NCBI RefSeq assembly: GCF_025452095.1
Contig: NZ_CP104877.1
Coordinates: 1,984,001-2,048,000 of the forward strand
Direction of reading: 5' to 3'
DNA length: 64,000 nt
Origin: Paenarthrobacter sp. JL.01a
Lineage (GTDB): Bacteria > Actinomycetota > Actinomycetes > Actinomycetales > Micrococcaceae
The translations under genes and the position numbers were made by a program. This document shows positions 55,512 through 64,000 of this stretch, one piece after another (the first letter of the stretch is position 1; each line of letters opens with the position of its first letter). The notes below the pieces were generated by a model. That model was not told the DNA's origin and did not search any database. It saw nothing but the letters and a program-made list of their open reading frames with translations.

Positions 55512-56270
55512 ATGTCAAAGACCTCCAGCATGGGCCGCGGCATGATGGCCATCCTCGCCGTCGGCGAGCGTCACACCGAAGGGTACGACGGCGGTACGGT
55601 CGCCGAAGTCGCGGCCCGCCTGGACAAAGACCGCAGCCAAGTCTCGCGGAGCCTCAAAGGAGCACACCAGGAAGGATTCCTGGCACGCACGTCGGACCGG
55701 GCATACTGCCTCGATTGGTCGTTGCTCACCGACGCCCAACTGGTGACGGAACAACGCCTGCGGACTGATGGCCTCGCAGCCTTGGAAGGTTTGGCGGCCG
55801 AGACCACCGAGGCCTGCTTCCTGGGTGTCCTCAGCGGAAACAGCACCGTCACCATTGCCGAGCACGTACCTCCCGCTGCCAACCTTGTTGGTTCCTGGCT
55901 CGGCCGCCCTTACCCTGCCTACTGCAGCGACGCCGGCCAGGCCCTCCTGTGGGACGCACCCGAAGAGGAGGTGCGGAGGATCTTCCAGAACGTGGAGTTC
56001 GTCCGACACGGGCCCAACACGCCGTCGTCCGTGGACGACTTTCTTGAGCGCTTGGAAGGCGCCCGAAGCAGGGGATACTCAATTGTCGACGAGGAGGCCG
56101 AACCGGGCCTCTATTCGCTCTCTGCGCCCATCCGTGACTTCAAGGGTGATGTGGCCGCAGCGCTGCAGATAGTTGGCCCAAAATCGCGGCTGGAACCCCA
56201 GCGGGATCAGCATGCCCTGGTACTGGCTTCATGGCGCGGCTGGCTCGAAACCCGGGTCGGGGGAGTCTAA
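55512..56270 (+). CDS. IclR-family transcriptional regulator
   Basis: The 252-residue protein has an N-terminal winged helix (about 8-62: TVAEVAARLDKDRSQVSRSLK) and the IclR effector domain (about 80-245; PYPAYCSDAGQALLW is typical). A perfect -10 hexamer TAGAAT lies at 55500-55505, exactly -12 to -7 before the ATG, and no ribosome binding site is present, so a leaderless mRNA is likely. It may control the preceding cyclase pair. It converges with a second IclR gene, overlapping by four bases. Confidence 0.85.
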   Translation: MSKTSSMGRGMMAILAVGERHTEGYDGGTVAEVAARLDKDRSQVSRSLKGAHQEGFLARTSDRAYCLDWSLLTDAQLVTEQRLRTDGLAALEGLAAETTEACFLGVLSGNSTVTIAEHVPPAANLVGSWLGRPYPAYCSDAGQALLWDAPEEEVRRIFQNVEFVRHGPNTPSSVDDFLERLEGARSRGYSIVDEEAEPGLYSLSAPIRDFKGDVAAALQIVGPKSRLEPQRDQHALVLASWRGWLETRVGGV

Positions 56271-57037
56271 TAAACCTGCCCGTGTGCGGAGCCCAAACGT
56301 TTGGACGCGGCTTGCAGGGCATCGGCCACCACCGCAATGTCCGGTTCTGCTCCGGACCGGCTGCCCAGCACGCTGAGCGCTGCAAGGATTTCTCCTCGGG
56401 CTGAGCGCACAGGGACTGCCAGTTCCCACACACCGTGCTCATATTCTTCGGTCGCCAAGACGTATCCTGCCGGTTTGTCGCGCGCCATCAGTTCCTGGAC
56501 CTCGGCCCGAGAGTGGGCAGCGGCCGGTCCACCCACACCAATGAAGTTCACGTCCTTAAGCAACGAGTCCAAGGCGCCGGCGTCATGATCCCACAGCAGG
56601 GCCCTGCCAGCACCCGTGCACCAAACCGGTGTCACCATTCCAGGCTTGGCAAAACCGCCGAAAGCGGCATTGTTGCTTGAGGAGCGCAGGAGCTGCACCC
56701 GCACTTCGTCCCGGACGGAGAGGCGGGCCCGAAGACCAAAACCGGCCACCAGCTCTTCCAACTCGGCCTTCGACTCCTGGACCCAGTTCCGGTTGAGGGA
56801 ACCAGCCAGGGCGAAGAAGCGCCGGCCCACCCTGAAGGGTCCCCGGTCTTCCCGCTCCAACAATTCAAGATCGCAAAGCTCCTGGGCAAGCCGGGACACG
56901 CGGCTCTGTTCCATGTCCAGTTCGGCGGCCAATTGCGAGACTCCCAGCAACTGCCTGCCTTGTTTCTCCCGGTCCGCCACCAACCGCACCAAGCGCAGGC
57001 CCTGGGCCAAAGACGAGGCTTCGGATGGAACATCCAC
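56267..57037 (-). CDS. IclR-family transcriptional regulator
   Basis: The 256-residue protein has a winged helix (about 15-68: LLGVSQLAAELDMEQSRVSRL) and an IclR effector domain with VWCTGAGRALLWD (about 143-155). It is a paralogue of the convergent neighbour. It lies 33 bases downstream of the racemase gene on the same strand, so it may be co-transcribed with it and is the best candidate regulator of the permease-racemase and homoserine dehydrogenase operons. Confidence 0.85.
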   Translation of the reverse strand: MDVPSEASSLAQGLRLVRLVADREKQGRQLLGVSQLAAELDMEQSRVSRLAQELCDLELLEREDRGPFRVGRRFFALAGSLNRNWVQESKAELEELVAGFGLRARLSVRDEVRVQLLRSSSNNAAFGGFAKPGMVTPVWCTGAGRALLWDHDAGALDSLLKDVNFIGVGGPAAAHSRAEVQELMARDKPAGYVLATEEYEHGVWELAVPVRSARGEILAALSVLGSRSGAEPDIAVVADALQAASKRLGSAHGQVY

Positions 57038-57070
57038 GGATCGGCTCCTTTCAGAAAGCTCAAGCCATTC

Positions 57071-58225
57071 TCACATGGCCGCCTCCGAGGCGAGAACGCG
57101 GGAGCCGCCCGCCCATACGGTGTACAGATCGGCCAGGATGTTCCCGTTGGCAGACTCCAGCTCATCCACCGTGATCTCCTGGCTGCCTTGACGGCCGAAG
57201 AGAACCACTTCGTCACCCGGGCAGACGCCTGGGACGTCGGAAACGTCCACCACCATCGAGTTCATGGAGACCGCATCCACAACGGGAACCCGTTGTCCCC
57301 GGACAAGCACACTGCCTCCCATCGCAAGCGCACGCCTGTAGCCGTCGCCGTACCCGGCAGTGACGGTGGCCAGCCGCGCTTCGGAGCGCAGCGAGTGCAG
57401 GTGGCCGTACCCCACTTTGCTTCCAGCGGGATAGCAGTTCACCGAGCCGATCCTCGCCTTGAACGTCAAACAGCGCCGGTATCCGGGGTGACGCAGGTCA
57501 GAGTCTCCGTAGAGCAACGCGCCTGTCCGAACCATATCCAGCCATGCGGAGGGGACGTTGAGGGTTGCATAGGAATTTGCTGCATGCAGCAGTACCTGCT
57601 CGCGTGGGATCCCGGCGGCCTGCAGGATGGACATCGCCTGCTCCAGGAAGCGGTCCAGTCCTGCTTCGATGTCCCGAACGTCGTCCAGCGGGAAATGCGT
57701 CATGATGCCGGCGAGTTCCAGGTTACGGTGACTCAGTATTCCCGCTGCGCTTGCCCGCCCCAATGCGCTGGAGACATCCAGGCTGTGACGGCTGATGCCC
57801 GATGAGTTGATATCCAGATGGATGCGGACAACCCGCCCGGCAGCAGCTGCGATCCGGTTGATCTCCCATGCGCTTTGGGGGTCGGCAACCAGTTCTTCTA
57901 CGCCATACCCGACGGCGGCCGCGATCTCTTGTGGCGCTGCTGCACGGACACGCAGCAGCTTGCCGGTAAATCCGTGGCTTCTGGCAATTCCGGCTTCCCT
58001 GTTGGATCCGACGCCGATGTAAGGTACGCCGGACCGCACGAGCCCCGGCATCAGGAGCTCCGCCCCGTGCCCGTACGCGTCGGACTTAATGACAGCGCAG
58101 AGCCTGGCACGGTCGCGCAAAAGTTCCCGCACTGCGCGGACGTTGGCTTCGAAAGCTTCTCCTTCCACCTCCAACCAGCTGGCGAGATTGTCTGTGCGGC
58201 GTACTGGGGGAGCCGGATGCAACAT
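57071..58225 (-). CDS. alanine racemase family PLP enzyme
   Basis: The 384-residue protein is a fold-type III racemase: the PLP lysine lies in AVIKSDAYGHG (about residues 44-54), and the catalytic tyrosine region is GYGHLHSLRSEARLATVTAGYGDGY, described here in two parts (about 275-299), with VSMNSMVVDVS near 322. It interconverts L- and D-amino acids. Its place beside a permease and far from cell-wall genes suggests catabolism of a D-amino acid rather than supply of D-alanine for peptidoglycan. A strong hairpin lies just before it. The ribosome binding site is weak. Confidence 0.85.
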   Translation of the reverse strand: MLHPAPPVRRTDNLASWLEVEGEAFEANVRAVRELLRDRARLCAVIKSDAYGHGAELLMPGLVRSGVPYIGVGSNREAGIARSHGFTGKLLRVRAAAPQEIAAAVGYGVEELVADPQSAWEINRIAAAAGRVVRIHLDINSSGISRHSLDVSSALGRASAAGILSHRNLELAGIMTHFPLDDVRDIEAGLDRFLEQAMSILQAAGIPREQVLLHAANSYATLNVPSAWLDMVRTGALLYGDSDLRHPGYRRCLTFKARIGSVNCYPAGSKVGYGHLHSLRSEARLATVTAGYGDGYRRALAMGGSVLVRGQRVPVVDAVSMNSMVVDVSDVPGVCPGDEVVLFGRQGSQEITVDELESANGNILADLYTVWAGGSRVLASEAAM

Positions 58226-58247
58226 GGTGGGGTTCCTTTGAAGACGG

Positions 58248-58283
58248 CTCCGCGGCCGGGCAACAAGTTGCCCGGCCGCGGAG
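58248..58283. terminator. perfect 16-bp inverted repeat between permease and racemase genes
   Basis: Arms at 58248-58263 and 58268-58283 are perfectly complementary around the loop CAAG. There is no T tract. It lies between two same-strand genes, 22 bases before the racemase start, so it may limit read-through or protect the upstream mRNA. Confidence 0.7.
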
Positions 58284-58294
58284 GATGTAAGGGG

Positions 58295-59740
58295 TCAGGC
58301 CGACTGGTCCTCGCGGCTTCTGCCGCTGTACCGAAGCCGGAAGAACAGGTAGCAGGCGGCCACGAATGGAATCCCGAAGTACAGGGCCGCGATCTGGGAA
58401 GGGTCCATGGCAATGCCAATGAGGGAAGCGAGGCACAGGACGAAGGCAAGGATCGGCACCACCGGATACAGCGGAGCCTTGTAGGCGAGCTCGGCCACCT
58501 TCCCGCCGTTGCGGACAAACGCACGCCGGTGGAAAAAGTGGGAGGCCACAATGGACATCCACACGCCCACTACGGCAAAACCGGCCACGGACACCAACGC
58601 CAAGTAGACGGATTCAGGGGCCACGACGCTGCTGATGAGGGATGCGAGGCCACCCAGCATGCTGACGGAGAGTGCGATCAGGGGAATGCCCCGGCTGGTC
58701 AGTTTCTTGAATGCCTGCGGGGCGTGGCCCTCGTCGGCCAGGGAGTAGAGCATGCGGGCACAGGAGAACAAACCGCTGTTGCCGGCCGAAAGCAGGGCGG
58801 TGATGATGACGAAGTTCATGATGTCCGGGGCAAAAGGAATTCCCACGGAAGAGAACACCGTAACGAAGGGGCTCTCGTCCAGGCCTACTTGGTCGTAGGG
58901 GACCGTTGCCGCGATGACAGCGATGGCGCCAACGAAGAAGATCAGCAAACGAATGACGGTGCTCCGCATGGCCTTGGGGATGCTACGGGATGGATCAGCC
59001 GTTTCTCCTGCCGCGACACCGATCAGTTCGGATCCTGAAAAGGCATAGAAGACTGCAAGGGCGGTCACCAGGACACCGGTGAATCCGTTGGGAAAGAGGC
59101 CGCCGGAAGTGTTGAAGTTCTCAAGGAGGAACGGATGGTTGCCCGAGGCGGATAGCGGGTGGAAGCCAAAGAGGGCTGCACCACCGAGGATGATGAGGCC
59201 AATGATCGCGCCCACCTTGATGATGGCAAACCAGAACTCGGATTCACCGAAGAACCGTGAAGAGACCGCGTTGAATCCGAAGAGGATTGCCGCGAAGACA
59301 AGACACCAGACCCAAACCTCGACATCGGGGAACCAACGCTGCATCAACAATCCTGATGCGGTGAACTCCGAACCGATGGCAACGGCCCAGCAGAGCCAGT
59401 ACAACCATGCGGTCGTGAATCCCGTTGCCGGTCCGATTGATCTCGCGGCGTAGATGTGGAACGCCCCGGAGACCGGATAGGCGATCGCAAGTTCGCCAAG
59501 GCAGGCCATTACCAAGTAAACGACGAACGCGCCCACCAGGTAAGCAATGACGGCGCCCAACGGGCCTGCCTGGGAGATCGTGTACCCGGAGCTCAGGAAA
59601 AGCCCTGACCCGATCACGCCTCCCATCGCAATCATGATCAGGTGTCTGGTGCCCATGGACCTGCGAAGTCCGCTCTGGGCAGGTTCGGTGCCGGGTGTTT
59701 CGGACCGTTGGTCCAATTGGAGGGGTGTTGAAGATTCCAT
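58295..59740 (-). CDS. APC-family amino acid permease
   Basis: The 481-residue protein has twelve predicted membrane segments and the AAT-type signature GTRHLIMIAMGGVIGSGLF (about residues 30-48). The family imports amino acids with protons; members include D-serine/D-alanine/glycine and GABA/proline carriers. GGAGAATCAC precedes the ATG. With the racemase downstream and the divergent dehydrogenase operon, it probably imports the amino acid degraded by that pathway. Confidence 0.9.
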   Translation of the reverse strand: MESSTPLQLDQRSETPGTEPAQSGLRRSMGTRHLIMIAMGGVIGSGLFLSSGYTISQAGPLGAVIAYLVGAFVVYLVMACLGELAIAYPVSGAFHIYAARSIGPATGFTTAWLYWLCWAVAIGSEFTASGLLMQRWFPDVEVWVWCLVFAAILFGFNAVSSRFFGESEFWFAIIKVGAIIGLIILGGAALFGFHPLSASGNHPFLLENFNTSGGLFPNGFTGVLVTALAVFYAFSGSELIGVAAGETADPSRSIPKAMRSTVIRLLIFFVGAIAVIAATVPYDQVGLDESPFVTVFSSVGIPFAPDIMNFVIITALLSAGNSGLFSCARMLYSLADEGHAPQAFKKLTSRGIPLIALSVSMLGGLASLISSVVAPESVYLALVSVAGFAVVGVWMSIVASHFFHRRAFVRNGGKVAELAYKAPLYPVVPILAFVLCLASLIGIAMDPSQIAALYFGIPFVAACYLFFRLRYSGRSREDQSA

Positions 59741-60017
59741 GTGATTCTCCGGTCGATGACGGATGCGAAGGGGAAGAGTCGGGCGGGCTGGGTATCACCC
59801 GCTGAAGTCCGTAGTGATGAAGGTAACACACATCATTGTTAAATGGTCATTAAAAACAACTGTGAATGTTTATACCGCACGAATGTGAGCTGGCCTCTCC
59901 CAAGATGTCCGCCGAATGGTCAGAATGACCAGGCTCTTTGCCATATCGACATGGCCGCACTGACACCAGGCCACCGCAGGATTGACTCATCAAGCCACAC
60001 CACCCCAAAGGAGCACC

Positions 60018-61064
60018 ATGACCACTTACGATCTCGCCCTCATTGGCTTCGGCGGCGTCAACCGCACGCTTGCCGAAATCGTCCACGAACGCGGTGCAGA
60101 ACTCCGCGCGGATCTCGGGTTCGGTTTGCGCATTGTTGCCATCACGGACCTTCGGTTGGGCTCGCTGATGATCCCCGGCGGAATCGACCTCGACATGGCG
60201 TTGCACCTCCGGGCCGGTGAAACATTCGCAGACCACGGGGGATCGCGGGACACCAACAACGAGGAGGTAATCCGCAACTGCACGGCCGACATTATTTGTG
60301 AAGCCACCTTCACCAACCCGGAAGACGGGGAACCAGCCGTATCCCACGTCCGCTGGGCGCTGGAATCCGGCAAGAGCGTCTGCACTACCAACAAGGGCCC
60401 CGTGGCGCTTCAGGGACGGGAGCTGACCCGCCTGGCCACGGCAAACGGAGCCAGGTTCGAGTTTGAAGGTGCTGTCATGAGCGGCACTCCCGTCATCAGG
60501 CTCGCAAAGCAGATGTTCACCGGGCTCGCCATCCAGGGCTTCGAGGGCATCCTGAACGGCACCAGTAACTACGTGTTGGGCCGAATGGAAGCAGGTCTCG
60601 ACCTGGAGTCCGCCGTTCGTGAAGCGCAGGAACTCGGTTACGCAGAAGCCAACCCAACTGCAGATATAGAAGGATTCGACGTCCAACTCAAGGTGCTGAT
60701 TTTGGCCAATGAACTGCTGGGAGCCGGAATCACACTCGAGGACGTCAGCCGCGAAGGCATCTCTTCCCTGACCCCTGCAGACATCGCCAAGGCGGCTGCG
60801 GAGGGGCGTCGATGGAAGCTGATTGGATCGGCAATCAGGAACACCGACGGCACCGTGTCGGCTTCAGTCAAACCTATGGCGTTGCCCCTGGATCACGGCT
60901 TGGCGGGCATCTCCGGTGCCACCAACGCCGTCTCTTTCACGACGGACCTGTTGGGCCCGGTAACGATCTCCGGCCCCGGCGCAGGAAGAGTCGAAACCGC
61001 CTACGCACTGCTCTCCGACATCATCGCCATGCACGCAGCCAAGAAAGTTGATTCCTATGTCTGA
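60018..61064 (+). CDS. homoserine dehydrogenase, short form without ACT domain
   Basis: The 348-residue protein has the NAD(P) loop GFGGVNR (about residues 9-15), TTNKGPVA (about 126), the homoserine dehydrogenase signature [14 protein letters not shown] (about 180) and [13 protein letters not shown] (about 207). It interconverts L-homoserine and aspartate semialdehyde. The biosynthetic enzyme of actinobacteria usually ends with an ACT domain for threonine feedback, about 80 residues longer; its absence here suggests a catabolic paralogue. AAAGGAG precedes ATG 60018. It overlaps the aldehyde dehydrogenase gene by eight bases. Confidence 0.85.
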   Translation: MTTYDLALIGFGGVNRTLAEIVHERGAELRADLGFGLRIVAITDLRLGSLMIPGGIDLDMALHLRAGETFADHGGSRDTNNEEVIRNCTADIICEATFTNPEDGEPAVSHVRWALESGKSVCTTNKGPVALQGRELTRLATANGARFEFEGAVMSGTPVIRLAKQMFTGLAIQGFEGILNGTSNYVLGRMEAGLDLESAVREAQELGYAEANPTADIEGFDVQLKVLILANELLGAGITLEDVSREGISSLTPADIAKAAAEGRRWKLIGSAIRNTDGTVSASVKPMALPLDHGLAGISGATNAVSFTTDLLGPVTISGPGAGRVETAYALLSDIIAMHAAKKVDSYV

Positions 61065-62466
61065 GACCCTCACCTCAGTGCTTCCCACCGAAACCGGCAT
61101 CCTGGACGTCACCAGTCCCTTCGACCACCGCACAGTGGGCAGTATCAAACTCACTGACCTCGACGACGTGGCAGATGTACTTGCCACCGCACGGACCGGA
61201 GCCAAGGCATCGGCAGCGCTCTCCCGCAACGACCGGGGCAGAATCCTGGACCGCGCCGCGCAGTCCATCGAAGAACGCAGCGAAATCTTTGCCCGGACAA
61301 TTGTCAATGAAGCCGGAAAGACCATCCGTCAGGCGCGCAAGGAGGTCCTGAGGGCAGTCAACACCCTGCGGTTGTCAGCGGCGGAAGCCCGGCGCAACGC
61401 CGGTGAGGTCGTCCCCTTTGACGCGTACGAAGGATCCGAGGACCGGCAGGGCTGGTTCTCCCGTGAACCGCTGGGAATCATCCTGGCCATCACGCCATTC
61501 AACGATCCCCTTAACCTGGTAGCCCACAAGGTGGGGCCTGCAATCGCTGGAGGCAACGCCGTCGTTCTTAAACCTTCGGCACTGACTCCGCTGTCCGCGC
61601 AGCTGCTGGCGGAAACCTTGTTCGAAGCGGGACTCCCGGGCACCGTACTGACGCTCGTCCACGGCGGTCGCGAGGTTGCCCGGAAGATCCTGGCCGCACC
61701 GGATGTACGCATGGTGTCTTTCACCGGCGGCTTCTCAACTGGGGAGGACATCGCAAGGACAGCGGGACTCAAGAAGCTGGCCATGGACCTTGGTGGAAAT
61801 GCTCCCGTCATCGTCATGGACGACGCCGACCTGCAGAAGGCGGTCGAGTCCTGCGTCTCCGGGGCGTTCTGGGCAGCTGGGCAGAACTGCGTGGGAGTCC
61901 AGCGCATTCTGGTTCACAGCTCCGTCTACCAGGAGTTCAAGTCCAGGTTCCTGGCCGAAACTGCGGCGCTGGTGTTGGGCGACCCGAGCGACGGGAAGAC
62001 CGACGTCGGACCGATGATCACCGCCGGGGCCGCCGCAACGCTCATGGAGAGGATTCGCTTGGCCGTCGACGCCGGTGCAGTCCTGCTGGCCGGCGGAAAG
62101 TGCTTCGGAAACCTGGTTCAGCCGACCGTGGCCGAGGCGGTCCCCGAAGACAGCCGGCTGTGGCAGGAAGAAGCCTTCGGGCCGCTTGTGATGCTGCGGC
62201 CAGTGGATTCCATGCAGGAAGCCGTGGACGTTGCCAACTCGATCGACTTCAGCCTACATGCCGGGATCTTCACATCTTCACTCGGTAATGCCATGGGCGC
62301 AGCCAAGCAGATCCAGGCAGGTGGCGTGATGATCAACGATTCCTCCGACTACCGCTTCGACGGCATGCCGTTCGGCGGCTTCAAATACGGCAGCCTGGGC
62401 CGCGAAGGAGTCCGCTTCGCCTACGAGGACATGACCCAGCCCAAGGTCATCTGCATCAAGAACTGA
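61057..62466 (+). CDS. NAD(P)-dependent aldehyde dehydrogenase
   Basis: The 469-residue protein has the ALDH fold: [17 protein letters not shown] (about 146), the cofactor loop, LGGNAPVIV (about 245) and the catalytic cysteine in GQNCVGVQ (Cys278). The usual general-base glutamate of the (E)LGG motif is Asp244. In context it could oxidise aspartate semialdehyde to aspartate. ATG 61057 was preferred to TTG 61048; both overlap the end of the dehydrogenase gene, so the genes are coupled. Four bases separate it from aspA. Confidence 0.88.
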   Translation: MSETLTSVLPTETGILDVTSPFDHRTVGSIKLTDLDDVADVLATARTGAKASAALSRNDRGRILDRAAQSIEERSEIFARTIVNEAGKTIRQARKEVLRAVNTLRLSAAEARRNAGEVVPFDAYEGSEDRQGWFSREPLGIILAITPFNDPLNLVAHKVGPAIAGGNAVVLKPSALTPLSAQLLAETLFEAGLPGTVLTLVHGGREVARKILAAPDVRMVSFTGGFSTGEDIARTAGLKKLAMDLGGNAPVIVMDDADLQKAVESCVSGAFWAAGQNCVGVQRILVHSSVYQEFKSRFLAETAALVLGDPSDGKTDVGPMITAGAAATLMERIRLAVDAGAVLLAGGKCFGNLVQPTVAEAVPEDSRLWQEEAFGPLVMLRPVDSMQEAVDVANSIDFSLHAGIFTSSLGNAMGAAKQIQAGGVMINDSSDYRFDGMPFGGFKYGSLGREGVRFAYEDMTQPKVICIKN

Positions 62467-62470
62467 CGGG

Positions 62471-63897
<1,427 letters not shown>

Positions 63898-63901
<4 letters not shown>

Positions 63902-64000
63902 ACGGAACCCCTGCGGATCACATTGGAGAGCGTCATGGCCGTCACGGTGTCGGCCACGCCGGGAATGGCGGCGATCTCCTCCCAGATCTCCTGAACGCGG
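63898..64000 (-). CDS. Lrp/AsnC-family regulator (C-terminal end, partial)
   Basis: Only the last 33 codons are in the window. The piece (AAIPGVADTVTAMTLSNVIRRG) looks like the closing strand and helix of the amino-acid-binding domain of Lrp/AsnC regulators. Its stop overlaps the aspA stop. A regulator of amino-acid catabolism next to aspA fits, but the DNA-binding half lies outside the window. Confidence 0.6.

Overview
The window is high-GC actinobacterial DNA. Gene content and protein style fit a soil member of the Micrococcaceae (Arthrobacter / Paenarthrobacter / Pseudarthrobacter type). That placement is inference from protein style; no rRNA gene is present. It holds about 57 intact genes, two P-type ATPase genes broken by single-base frameshifts, a few gene remnants, and no CRISPR array, insertion sequence or complete tRNA.

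Region 1 (1-37.7 kb) is a large hypoxia/dormancy island built like the mycobacterial DosR (DevR) regulon. It encodes a DosR-like response regulator (18464-19160), a full DosS-like GAF sensor kinase beside it (19162-20874), and a second DosS-like sensor that lacks the ATPase domain (12158-13480). Around them lie four universal stress proteins, an Hsp20, five pyridoxamine-phosphate-oxidase-fold proteins, a flavodoxin, two zinc alcohol dehydrogenases, three P-type ATPases and a beta-CASP RNase. Carbon and energy genes are also present: PEP synthase, a beta-phosphoglucomutase/GH65 phosphorylase fusion, 6-phosphofructokinase, phosphotransacetylase, acetate kinase and phosphoketolase. About twenty copies of a 14-bp palindrome, GGGNC-N4-GNCCC, sit in the promoters. 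In five genes the box ends exactly 36 nt before the ATG with an NANNNT -10 hexamer at -12 to -7, which predicts leaderless mRNAs. Several promoters carry two boxes 24-25 bp apart. The genes together suggest a program for low oxygen: phosphorolytic sugar use, phosphoketolase to acetyl phosphate to acetate plus ATP, redox balancing and protein protection.

Region 2 (37.7-41.1 kb) begins with 740 bases without a gene, including a tRNA-3'-end-like fragment next to a terminator. It then carries a FUSC-family exporter with a divergent MarR regulator and nested operator palindromes, followed by an SDR remnant and a TetR regulator.

Region 3 (41.3-50.0 kb) is one tightly coupled operon: APC permease, two DUF1989 proteins (UAAP1/UAAP2, or carboxyguanidine deiminase subunits), a biotin-dependent urea or guanidine carboxylase, and allophanate hydrolase. 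It releases nitrogen from urea or, more likely, guanidine.

Region 4 (50.1-54.1 kb) has a fragment of acetoacetyl-CoA synthetase, then a flavin reductase, a core-type methionine synthase (MesD-like) and its DUF1852 partner (MesX-like), divergent from a LysR regulator. A small unknown protein, a cyclase-family hydrolase and an IclR regulator follow (54.2-56.3 kb).

Region 5 (56.3-64.0 kb) has a second IclR gene, an alanine-racemase-family enzyme and an amino-acid permease, divergent from a three-gene operon: homoserine dehydrogenase without ACT domain, aldehyde dehydrogenase and aspartate ammonia-lyase. Read in order, these enzymes would convert homoserine to aspartate semialdehyde, aspartate and fumarate. 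The window ends inside an Lrp/AsnC regulator.
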